Shown here piece after piece: positions 38,978-46,824 of a stretch of DNA of 64,000 nt. This DNA comes from an uncultured Latescibacterota bacterium (GTDB taxonomy: Bacteria; Latescibacterota; UBA2968). The position numbers and the translations under genes were made by a program. The DNA lies in assembly GCA_958295785.1 (NCBI GenBank), contig OY282377.1, forward strand, positions 4,900,896-4,964,895, in the 5' to 3' direction. Positions within the stretch are counted from its first letter, which is position 1, and each line of letters starts with the position of its first letter. The notes under the pieces are model-generated. The model had not been told where the DNA came from, did no database searches, and saw only the letters and a program-made list of their open reading frames with translations.

Positions 38978-41872
38978 TTATGATCCTTCCCGATCAAAGG
39001 CACGGCCGAATATCAGGAAATCGCCGAAGCCAATGGTGCCATCGCCATCCAGATCGTACCGCGCATCGTATCCCGGGTCGCCTTGACGCAATCCGAATTG
39101 CGCGGTGAACAACACAAAGTCGGCGAAATCAACTCTGCCATCGCCATTGAAGTCGGGGGTCAGTGCCGCGGGTTGTAAGGTGATGTGGGTATCGGCAAAC
39201 GTCACGCGCTCGCGTTGCGTTCCTCGGCCGAGTTCGGCGCGCACCAACCGAAGCGTCGTGCCGGAAAACGCGCCCGTCGTGCGAAAGCGAATATTGCCCA
39301 CCAGGCCACTATCGGCTGTGGCTTGTCCGCCAAAAGAGACGAGATTGATCTCGACAGCCGTTGGATTCGTTGAAGGCACGGCAAGCACCTGTGCATTTGG
39401 CAAAAGACCGCCCGCGTCAAAGTCCTCGTAAGCCACCTGCGCTGAATCGTATTCAAAACGCGCAGAAATACCGTCGGCCTGCCGAATCCCTCTGCCAAAG
39501 ACCTGAATGGTCGCAACCGGCCCGGGCGAAACATCGAGCGTTGTCACCGCTTGATCGCCCGCTGCGCCATCTCCATCCAGAGAAAGTGAAAAGGAGGTGA
39601 GCGGCGTGATATACGGCGACATATCCCACAGCAGAACCACGCCATCCAATGACCCTGAAGCGAGCGTTGAACCATCGGGCGAAAACGAAACTGAACTGAC
39701 CGAACTCGTATGCCCCTCAAGCGTGGCGATGTTCCGTCTCGTTGCCACATCCCACAACTTGACCGTTTTATCCACTGACCCTGAAGCGAGGGTGCTACCA
39801 TCGGGCGAAAACGAAACTGAATAGACATAATGCCTATGCCCCGTGAGCGTGGCGATGTTCCGTCTCGTTGCCACATCCCACAACTTGACCGTGCGATCCG
39901 CTGACCCTGATGCAAGCGTTGAACCATCGGGCGAAAACGAAACTGAATTGACCGAAATCGTATGCCCCTCAAGCGTGGCGATGTTCCGTCTCGTTGCCAT
40001 ATCCCACAGCTTGATCGTGTCATCCGATGACCCAGATGCGAGCGTTGAACCATCGGGCGAAAACGTAACTGAACTGACCGAAATCGTATGCCCCTCAAGC
40101 GTGGCGATGTTCCGTCTCGTTGCCATATCCCACAACTTGACCGTGTTATCCCCTGACCCTGATGCAAGCGTTGAACCATCGGGCGAAAACGTAACTGAAT
40201 AGACATCCCTCGTATGCCCCTCAAGCGTGGCGATGTTCCGTCTCGTTGCCACATCCCACAACTTGACCGTGCGATCCGATGACCCTGATGCAAGCGTTGA
40301 ACCATCGGGCGAAAACGATACTGAATAGACATCACTCGTATGCCCCTTGAGCGTGGCGATGTTCCGTCTCGTTGCCACATCCCACAGCTTGATCGTTATA
40401 CCTGACCTTGAAGCGAGGGTGCTACCATCGGGCGAAAACGAAACTAAAGAGCCATCACTCGTATGCGCCTCAAGCGTGGCGGTGTTCTGTCTCGTTGCCA
40501 CATCCCACAACTTGACCGTGCCATCCCATGACCCTGATGCAAGCGTTGAACCATCGGGCGAAAACGATACTGAATTGACCCCCCTCGTATGCGCCTCAAG
40601 CGTGGCGGTGTTCTGTCTCGTTGCCACATCCCACAACTTGACCCCTCGATATGACCCTGAAGCGAGCGTTGAACCATCGGGCGAAAACGATACTGAATTG
40701 ACCCCCCTCGTATGCGCCTCAAGCGTGGCGGTGTTCCGTCTCGTTGCCACATCCCACAACTTGACCCCTCGATATGACCCTGAAGCGAGCGTTGAACCAT
40801 CGGGCGAAAACGATACTGACCTGACCTCACTCGTATGCGCCTCAAGCGTGGCGGTGTTCTGTCTCGTTGCCACATCCCACAACTTGACCGTTTTATCCAC
40901 TGACCCTGAAGCGAGGGTGCTACCATCGGGCGAAAACGAAACTGATTCGACCAGATCCGTATGCCCTGTAAGCGTGGCGATGTTCCGTCTCGTTGCCACA
41001 TCCCACAGTTTGACCGTGTTATCCCATGCCCCAGATGCAAGCGTTGAACCATCGGGCGAAAACGAAACTGAAAAGACCCGACGCGAATGTCCCTCAAGCG
41101 TGGCGATGTTCCGTCTCGTTGCCACATCCCACAACTTGACCGTGTTATCCAATGACCCTGAAGCGAGGGTGCTACCATCGGGCGAAAACGAAACTGAATA
41201 GACATCACTCGTATGCCCAAGGAGTAGCGCGAGTTCACGAGAGGTCGCCGCGTCATAAAGCCAAATGCCAATGCTACTTGCCACAGCGAGAAGTGAACCA
41301 TCAGGCGAAAACGCGACTTCCCAAATTGTTCCTTTTCCCAAGCGAGCGATTGCCCCTGCGGGTAAATGCCATGTCTGATAATCGCTCCCAATCGGCGGCG
41401 TAGGCGTTCCAACCCCCACGGCACTGAAGGCCCCCTTAAGGCCAGCGACAGATGCCGCCTCAACAGTGTTTGTGCCCGAATAGTCTCTAAGCGTCAATGT
41501 GCTTTGCGCCCTGCCATTGGCATCGGTTGTTGCGTTCTCACCACTGAACCGCCCGCTGAGTTTTCCATCGCCTGCGGTGACGGTAAATCTAACCGGAAAA
41601 CCAGTGCTCCCAACACCGTTTTTATCCCTCACTTCAACGACAAACGGGTTCGTCAGTGCTTCCCCTGATGCTCCTCGCTGGTTATCGCCTGAGATTTTTG
41701 CCAGCGTTATAGGACAGTTCCCGCAAGTTAGATCCTCTCTTGTAGTCCTCCCCACATTTCCAAAAATGTCAACTGCCTCGGCGGGTGGCGAAGAAGCCTG
41801 TGCGATAGACGCGAGGCAGAGCAACGCGAAAACGCAGGTGGTCAGTTTGGTTGGGATAGCGAAACGGTTCAT
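38978..41872 (-). CDS. Secreted 14-repeat WD40 protein with Ig-like, cohesin-like and dockerin-like domains
   Basis: 964 residues. Signal peptide (1-26); an invasin-type Big_1 Ig domain (about 57-155: NPFVVEVRDKNGVGSTGFPVRFTV); 14 WD40 repeats of mostly 42 residues (about 165-760; typical unit SVSFSPDGSTLASGS, then TVKLWDVATRRNIATL); a cohesin-like beta domain (about 770-885); and two dockerin-like EF-hand repeats (DFNGDGRVDFADF near 898, DLDGDGTIGFGDF near 935). Fourteen repeats would make two seven-bladed propellers. At DNA level the repeats are almost identical, so the array is recently expanded or homogenised. Likely an extracellular scaffold or binding protein. ATG preceded by GAGA. The whole gene lies in an inserted segment. 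Confidence 0.85.
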   Translation of the reverse strand: MNRFAIPTKLTTCVFALLCLASIAQASSPPAEAVDIFGNVGRTTREDLTCGNCPITLAKISGDNQRGASGEALTNPFVVEVRDKNGVGSTGFPVRFTVTAGDGKLSGRFSGENATTDANGRAQSTLTLRDYSGTNTVEAASVAGLKGAFSAVGVGTPTPPIGSDYQTWHLPAGAIARLGKGTIWEVAFSPDGSLLAVASSIGIWLYDAATSRELALLLGHTSDVYSVSFSPDGSTLASGSLDNTVKLWDVATRRNIATLEGHSRRVFSVSFSPDGSTLASGAWDNTVKLWDVATRRNIATLTGHTDLVESVSFSPDGSTLASGSVDKTVKLWDVATRQNTATLEAHTSEVRSVSFSPDGSTLASGSYRGVKLWDVATRRNTATLEAHTRGVNSVSFSPDGSTLASGSYRGVKLWDVATRQNTATLEAHTRGVNSVSFSPDGSTLASGSWDGTVKLWDVATRQNTATLEAHTSDGSLVSFSPDGSTLASRSGITIKLWDVATRRNIATLKGHTSDVYSVSFSPDGSTLASGSSDRTVKLWDVATRRNIATLEGHTRDVYSVTFSPDGSTLASGSGDNTVKLWDMATRRNIATLEGHTISVSSVTFSPDGSTLASGSSDDTIKLWDMATRRNIATLEGHTISVNSVSFSPDGSTLASGSADRTVKLWDVATRRNIATLTGHRHYVYSVSFSPDGSTLASGSVDKTVKLWDVATRRNIATLEGHTSSVSSVSFSPDGSTLASGSLDGVVLLWDMSPYITPLTSFSLSLDGDGAAGDQAVTTLDVSPGPVATIQVFGRGIRQADGISARFEYDSAQVAYEDFDAGGLLPNAQVLAVPSTNPTAVEINLVSFGGQATADSGLVGNIRFRTTGAFSGTTLRLVRAELGRGTQRERVTFADTHITLQPAALTPDFNGDGRVDFADFVLFTAQFGLRQGDPGYDARYDLDGDGTIGFGDFLIFGRAFDREGS
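39640..41330. repeat. DNA array of near-identical WD40 units
   Basis: Mostly 126-bp units carrying GAACCATCGGGCGAAAAC and CGTCTCGTTGCCA blocks. Two subtypes alternate in patches (RRNIATLEGH and RQNTATLEAH), and two units lack a codon pair (SYRG), consistent with slippage and gene conversion. Confidence 0.9.
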
Positions 41873-42205
41873 GGCTGTCTCATTTGTCTGAATCGCGGAT
41901 TAAACGGATTAAAGGATGACGCGGATTACCCTGCTACGGCCTTCCCACCTGTTGCATCCTCCGCTCTACCTGCAAGCCCCAATCCGCGTTCATCTGCGTT
42001 CATCATATTTTCTGACGGGCAGGATCGGGAGGTGTCTGTGAGAAAAAAAAGAGCGGGAAAGATTGAATATTTTTGATTATTTGCTTGTTTATCTTCTAGT
42101 ATATAGAAGGAAGCGAAGCCGGGTGTAGGTCTGTCTGTTCTGACAATTTTGTGAAAGCGATAGGTTTCAATACCTCAGTAGGCGGGTAGGACTTCCAAAT
42201 CTCTT
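41873..42205. other. Intergenic region upstream of the WD40 gene
   Basis: 333 bp, part of the inserted block. It has an AT-rich stretch (42060-42110) that probably holds the WD40 promoter on the minus strand. No gene is seen. Confidence 0.4.
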
Positions 42206-42321
42206 AGAGTCCCTAACAAAAAGCGTTGACATGGATTTGTGAGAGGCCGACTTTGAGGCGTTCCTGCGGGTGTTCACGCATCTGTTTCAGACGCTTGATT
42301 TCTTTAGGTTAGGGCTTCTAA
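42206..42321. repeat. 116-bp direct repeat R2 (MITE-like)
   Basis: Second copy of the repeat bracketing the WD40 gene; its outer end joins the broken HEPN reading frame (codons FESE then LLEALT and stop). Confidence 0.9.
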
Positions 42322-42558
42322 AAGTTCGGATTCAAAGGCGGAAGAATTGGGCAATGCCTCTAATAACACAGTGACGGAATGCCCCCAGGCTTCAGCACCG
42401 ATCTTTTGAAAGACGGCTTTAACCGCTTTCTCTGCCCCTTGTTGTGCGGCAAAACAGGCCCATTCATAATCGCCGTCCTCACGCTCAATCTCGGGATGCC
42501 GACTCTTCAACATCGCTATCGCCTGCCGAAGCCGCTGGATCGTCTTGGGGCGATTCAA
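42304..42558 (-). pseudogene. Chimeric fragment: MNT N-terminus fused in frame to HEPN interior
   Basis: The first part (LNRPKTIQRLRQ...SRHPEIER) is identical to the start of the MNT at 38521. It then switches in frame to HEPN residues from EDGDYEWACFAAQQGAEK to SAFESE and ends in repeat R2. The junction lies where the two genes share only a few bases. It marks the boundary of a tandem duplication of the HEPN-MNT pair followed by the insertion. Confidence 0.8.
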
Positions 42559-42943
42559 ATAGAAGACCCGAACAGAAGGCGATGATTTTGTCCGCGTTTG
42601 ATACAGCACGCCGCGCTTCTCCTTGCGTATAGTATTCAAACGGCGCGCCTTGGGGATGCGAATTGGGAGACCGCGCCGGGATATAGTGTTTGTCCAATCC
42701 TTTTGCCGCGTCTAAAAATTCGGATTCAAAGGCGGAAGAATTGGGCAATGCCTCTAATAACACAGTGACGGAATGCCCCCAGGCTTCAGCACCGATCTTT
42801 TGAAAGACAGCTTTAACCGCTTTCTCTGCCCCTTGTTGCGCGGCAAAACAGGCCCATTCACAATCGCCGTCCTCTATTGCTCTGCGAGCGTGCGCCAGGT
42901 CGCGCTGTCCCTGCCGAAACCAATCTGAGTGCCGACTTGCCAT
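42485..42943 (-). CDS. HEPN-domain RNase-like toxin (intact copy)
   Basis: 152 residues. ACFAAQQGAEKAVKAVFQ near 31 is the core helix of HEPN domains and RSPNSH at 91-96 is the RxxxxH catalytic motif. In HEPN/MNT modules this protein is the RNase toxin. ATG at 42943 starts 2 bp after the stop of the upstream nucleotidyltransferase gene, so the two are translated together. Its original MNT partner downstream is reduced to a 27-30-codon stub fused to another HEPN fragment, so the upstream nucleotidyltransferase may now control it. The longer frame to 43078 is rejected because it overlaps that gene. Confidence 0.8.
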   Translation of the reverse strand: MASRHSDWFRQGQRDLAHARRAIEDGDCEWACFAAQQGAEKAVKAVFQKIGAEAWGHSVTVLLEALPNSSAFESEFLDAAKGLDKHYIPARSPNSHPQGAPFEYYTQGEARRAVSNADKIIAFCSGLLFESPQDDPAASAGDSDVEESASRD

Positions 42944-42945
42944 GC

Positions 42946-43467
42946 TTACACCAGTTTTGAGAGAATTTCCGCGGGAACGAGCGACTGGAGAAAGGGGTGG
43001 GTTTCGATGAGGCGTGCGATGTCGGCCAGATCTTTTTGCCGTTTGCTGCTTCGGCGGTCCGCGTCTAGCGCGGCCCATATTTTTCTTTGCAGTGTATCTT
43101 CAAGAGAAGCGACCGGCAGTTCGAGACCGAGAATTTCGCGTGGTTCAGCGCGTTCTGGAAAATCAAAATATCGCGCATCGGTTTGAATTTGCACGCGCAA
43201 ATCCGATCTCTCTTGATACACGTTGAGGCTATGGGGAAATTGCTTGACCGCGAAGTTCGCTTTCAACAGAGCCACAGCCTGGTCGAGATGTGCAACGGCG
43301 ACGACCAAATCGAGATCGAGGCTGACCACTGGCTCGGCATAGGCATTGACAGCCTGCCCACCAATCGCGCAATACGCGATATCGTGCGCGGTCAGTAAAT
43401 CGATCAAACGCTCCAAAAAATGGCTTTGATCCATTGTCACGGTTTTCCAAAAATCGAGCGCGTGCAT
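42946..43467 (-). CDS. Nucleotidyltransferase (AbiEii/DUF6036-like)
   Basis: 173 residues. AIGGQAVNAYAEPVVSLDLDLVVAV near 33 contains the GGxA and DxD motifs of nucleotidyltransferases of the AbiEii/DUF6036 kind. The C-terminal KRQKDLADIARL (near 143) is typical of this group. These proteins occur in toxin-antitoxin and abortive-infection loci. Two starts are possible: the ATG at 43467 (weak ribosome-binding site) or 33 bases further in. Directly coupled to the intact HEPN gene. Confidence 0.75.
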   Translation of the reverse strand: MHALDFWKTVTMDQSHFLERLIDLLTAHDIAYCAIGGQAVNAYAEPVVSLDLDLVVAVAHLDQAVALLKANFAVKQFPHSLNVYQERSDLRVQIQTDARYFDFPERAEPREILGLELPVASLEDTLQRKIWAALDADRRSSKRQKDLADIARLIETHPFLQSLVPAEILSKLV

Positions 43468-43553
43468 AGGATCTGCCTAAAAAAATAGCGGTCGGTTATC
43501 GGCGGTCGGCGTTTAGCCCCTTCCGATTCAAGGGTCAGACACAGGGACATGCG

Positions 43554-45029
43554 CTAAAAGAATGGCCGCTTTGCGTCCATCCAACGGCTGATCGTGACCT
43601 TTTGCCGCGTGAAAAACGAAATCCCCTCGGCGCCTTGTACGTGCAGGTCGCCGAAGAACGAATTGTTCCATCCGGAAAAAGGGAAAAACGCCATGGGCGC
43701 GGGCACGCCGATGTTGATGCCCACCATGCCCGCGTTCACCTCGTGGCGAAACTTGCGCGCGGCCCCGCCGCTCGAGGTGAACAACACGGCGGCGTTGCCA
43801 TATCCGCTCGCATTGCACCGCGCAATGGCCTCGTCTAAATCGCGCGTGTGCATGGTCGATAATACCGGGCCGAAAATTTCTTCTCGCACAATCGACATCT
43901 GCGGTTGCACCTGATCGAAAATCGTCGCGCCCAAATAGAACCCATTTGGCGTTTCCTCGACCATGACATCGCGCCCATCTACGATCAGGTCCGCGCCTTC
44001 TTGCAGCCCATTTTCAATATGTTGATGGATGCGGTCCAGATGCGTTTTTGTCACCACAGGGCCCATATCCACCTCCGCATTGCGGTCGGTTGGCCCCACC
44101 CGAAACCCGCGCGCGCTTTCGCCGAGCGGATGCAAAAAGCGTTCGCCTGCGCCCTCGGCACAGACGAGCACGCTGCCGGCCATGCAGCGTTCACCCGCGC
44201 ATCCATAGGCGGACCCCATCACGGCATCTACGGTGGAATCCAAATCTGCATCGGGCAACACGATCAAATAATTCTTCGCGCCGCCTGCGGATTGCACGCG
44301 CTTGCCATTGCGCGTGGCCGTTTCATATATATAGCGCGCCACAGGTGTTGATCCCACAAACGAGACCGTCTCGACTTGGGGATGGGCGAGCAAGGCATTG
44401 ACCGCGTCTTTGCCCCCGTGTACGATGTTGAACACGCCGGGCGGCAACCCGGCTTCGGTCAGCAATTCGCCAATGCGAATCGCGCTCAAAGGCACGCGCT
44501 CAGATGGCTTTAACACGTAAGTATTGCCACAGACCAATGCAATCGGCAAGGTCCACATCGGCACCATAAACGGAAAGTTGAACGGCGTAATGCCCACCGA
44601 CACGCCCAGGGGCTGTCGAATTGTATCGCAATCAATGCCGCGTGCGATGTTTTCAAGCGAATCGCCCATCAGGAGCGCGGGCGCGCCGCACGCAAATTCC
44701 GCGACCTCGATCCCGCGCCGAATTTCCCCTCGCGCATCCTCGAGGGTTTTGCCATTTTCTCGCGTCACCAGTTGGGCCAATTCCTCAAAACGCGCTTCCA
44801 TGAGTGCCACGAGGCGAAACATGATGCGTGCGCGATCAACGGCAGGGGTATTCGCCCAGTCGGGAAAGGCGTCTGTTGCGGCTTGCACGGCGCGATGTAC
44901 GTCTGAGGTGCCACACAGGGGCGTTGCCGCGATCTGCGTTCCGTCCGATGGGTTGTAAACCGGCGCGGTTTCTGTCGCTTTAGACGATACCCATTCCCCA
45001 TTGACCAATAGCTTAACTGTTGTGGGCAT
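43554..45029 (-). CDS. mmsA: Methylmalonate-semialdehyde dehydrogenase (CoA-acylating)
   Basis: 491 residues. LLVNGEWV, ITPFNFPFMVPMW near 145, SAGGAKNY near 246 and CAGERCMA near 275 with the catalytic Cys. The general-base Glu of ordinary aldehyde dehydrogenases is replaced in SAGGAKN, which is diagnostic for the MmsA group. It converts methylmalonate semialdehyde or malonate semialdehyde to propionyl- or acetyl-CoA, in valine and inositol breakdown. No other valine or inositol genes are adjacent. ATG with GGAG in its upstream region. Confidence 0.9.
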   Translation of the reverse strand: MPTTVKLLVNGEWVSSKATETAPVYNPSDGTQIAATPLCGTSDVHRAVQAATDAFPDWANTPAVDRARIMFRLVALMEARFEELAQLVTRENGKTLEDARGEIRRGIEVAEFACGAPALLMGDSLENIARGIDCDTIRQPLGVSVGITPFNFPFMVPMWTLPIALVCGNTYVLKPSERVPLSAIRIGELLTEAGLPPGVFNIVHGGKDAVNALLAHPQVETVSFVGSTPVARYIYETATRNGKRVQSAGGAKNYLIVLPDADLDSTVDAVMGSAYGCAGERCMAGSVLVCAEGAGERFLHPLGESARGFRVGPTDRNAEVDMGPVVTKTHLDRIHQHIENGLQEGADLIVDGRDVMVEETPNGFYLGATIFDQVQPQMSIVREEIFGPVLSTMHTRDLDEAIARCNASGYGNAAVLFTSSGGAARKFRHEVNAGMVGINIGVPAPMAFFPFSGWNNSFFGDLHVQGAEGISFFTRQKVTISRWMDAKRPFF

Positions 45030-45110
45030 AGCGATCTCCTATCGGGTTTTTTAGTACGCGACAAAACGCACAGACACAGCGTACAATCAGCGAATCGACG
45101 AATCAGTGGA

Positions 45111-45139
45111 CGGGGTACAACTGCGATAGCAGGTCATCG
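45111..45139. repeat. GGGGTACAACTGC hairpin motif
   Basis: CGGGGTACAACTGCGATAGC then AGGTCATC, close to the copies near 36527 and 11728. Confidence 0.6.
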
Positions 45140-45199
45140 AAGTGCGCCGAGTTTTGGGATTGTGGGGTGGCCCTCTCACGTCTGGCTTCATGTATCTTT

Positions 45200-45226
45200 G
45201 GGCGAGCACGGGGGCATCGCCCCTAC
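45200..45226. repeat. Dispersed palindromic repeat, copy 6
   Basis: GGGCGAGCACGGGGGC then ATCGCCCCTAC, with ATGTATCTTT before and GTTTCTATCCTCGCATCT after, as around copies 4 and 7. Confidence 0.85.
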
Positions 45227-45264
45227 GTTTCTATCCTCGCATCTCACTTTAGGCTCTGATTTTT

Positions 45265-46722
45265 TTATTGCGTGCCGTGTTGCCGAAACGCGGGAGCTTC
45301 TCCGGGCACGGGCGAGTTGTCAAATGCCCCGCGTTGAATTACGGCTTCTTTGCCACCCAAGGCGTCTATGGTGGCTTTTTGCGCGGCTTTGGCACGGGCA
45401 TCTACGGCTTCGGGATCGATGATTTCGCGCAGTTTGTATTCCAGATTTTCCAGCACGTCCTGACTGTCGGGCAATGGCGCGAGATCATGGCACTCGTCGG
45501 GGTCCACTGTCGTGTCGAACAGTTGCGGCGGGTCGTTGACGTAGTAGATGTATTTGTATTGCAGATTTCGCAGCATGTACGCGCCATGCTTTGCCCCGAC
45601 CGCGTGGTATTCGCCAAATACCGTGCGGTCGCGGTTTCCGTCTTGGGCGATGGCCCACAGGGATTCGCCCGGCAAATCCGCGTCTGCGGCGGTTTGTTGC
45701 GCGCCCACGGCTTCCACAATTGTAGGAAAACTGTCTATGAGCGACACGGGGGTTGCCACCACTTTGCCGGCGGGCACATCGGGGCCGGCCATTAAAAAGG
45801 GCACGGCAACGGATTCTTCATACATGGTAAATTTGCCGTAAATCCCGCGGCCGCCCAGGTGTTCGCCGTGGTCAGACGTGTAAATCACGTGCGTTTTATC
45901 GCCCAACCCCAACTCGTCTATCGCATTGAGCACGCGACCAATCTGCCGATCCAGATATGTACACACGGCGTAGTAGGCCGCGTTCATCTGCCGTATGATG
46001 GGTTCTGCGAATTGGGGATCAAATGTGAAAAAACGCCTGAAATAGTCCATTGCGGGATGATCGGGCCAATCGGTTGCATGCCACTGCGGGGGCATGGGCA
46101 GTTCATCGGGGTCGTAAATATCATACAAATCTGGCGGCGCGATATACGGCGGATGTGGGCACACAAAGGACAAAAACAGGCACCATGGCTTTTCGTCATT
46201 CTGATGGGCGCGCAACCACTCAATCGCGTTGTTCGCATTGCGCTGGTCGTATTGCAAATACGTGGAATCCCCCGGCCCGGCTTCGCGGATGCCCGGTCGC
46301 TTGTTGCGAAAGGGCGGCAGGTCTCGAATGCAGCCCAAGACATCGCCCACACCGTCGACGACATTTAAGGGTTCGATTTCCTCCCCGAATCCGTGATCCG
46401 CGCTTTGCCCCTGAAAGTGCAATTTGCCGATTGACGCCGCGTGAATCCCCTGCTCGCGCAAGCGGTGATGCCAACTCGAAACGCTGCCATCATAGGGTTG
46501 TCCGTTGTCCCAGTTGCCGATTTGATGCACGTAGCGGCCCGTAGCCAAAGATGCGCGTGCGGGTACGCAAATCGGACAGTTGGTGTAGGCATTGGCAAAT
46601 CGCGTGCCGCGCTCGGCCAAGCGGTCCAGGTTGGGCGTTTGCACCATCGGGTGTCCATAACACCCGAGCAAATTGCGGTTGTGTTGGTCGGAAATGATGT
46701 ACAGCATGTTTGTCGGTTGCAT
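45265..46722 (-). CDS. Type I sulfatase
   Basis: 485 residues. NMLYIISDQHN at the start gives the first metal-binding Asp, and CVPARASLATG at 52-62 is the CxPxR signature, so Cys52 is the formylglycine precursor. YTSDHGEHLG near 289 carries the Asp-His metal ligands. The opening ISDQHNRNLLGCYG is typical of choline-sulfatase-like and heparan-type sulfatases. No signal peptide is visible. ATG at 46722 with GAGG 7 bases upstream. It stands 102 bp from the P-ATPase gene on the same strand. Substrate unknown. Confidence 0.9.
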   Translation of the reverse strand: MQPTNMLYIISDQHNRNLLGCYGHPMVQTPNLDRLAERGTRFANAYTNCPICVPARASLATGRYVHQIGNWDNGQPYDGSVSSWHHRLREQGIHAASIGKLHFQGQSADHGFGEEIEPLNVVDGVGDVLGCIRDLPPFRNKRPGIREAGPGDSTYLQYDQRNANNAIEWLRAHQNDEKPWCLFLSFVCPHPPYIAPPDLYDIYDPDELPMPPQWHATDWPDHPAMDYFRRFFTFDPQFAEPIIRQMNAAYYAVCTYLDRQIGRVLNAIDELGLGDKTHVIYTSDHGEHLGGRGIYGKFTMYEESVAVPFLMAGPDVPAGKVVATPVSLIDSFPTIVEAVGAQQTAADADLPGESLWAIAQDGNRDRTVFGEYHAVGAKHGAYMLRNLQYKYIYYVNDPPQLFDTTVDPDECHDLAPLPDSQDVLENLEYKLREIIDPEAVDARAKAAQKATIDALGGKEAVIQRGAFDNSPVPGEAPAFRQHGTQ

Positions 46723-46824
46723 GAAGACCTCGTAAGAAGCGAAAAGCGAAAAGCAACGACCGATGAAGGCGGATGAAGGCGAGATCCGAGAAGGATACGG
46801 ACGGGATACAATGGTGATGCTTTA

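Noticed and set aside
39597-41201. Long open frames on the plus strand across the WD40 array
   Set aside because: They are shadows of the highly repetitive minus-strand gene; the translations are only low-complexity repeats.
42160-42200. GGTTTCAATACCTCAGTAGG resembles the start of some CRISPR repeats
   Set aside because: It occurs once, with no spaced copies nearby and no cas genes in the window.
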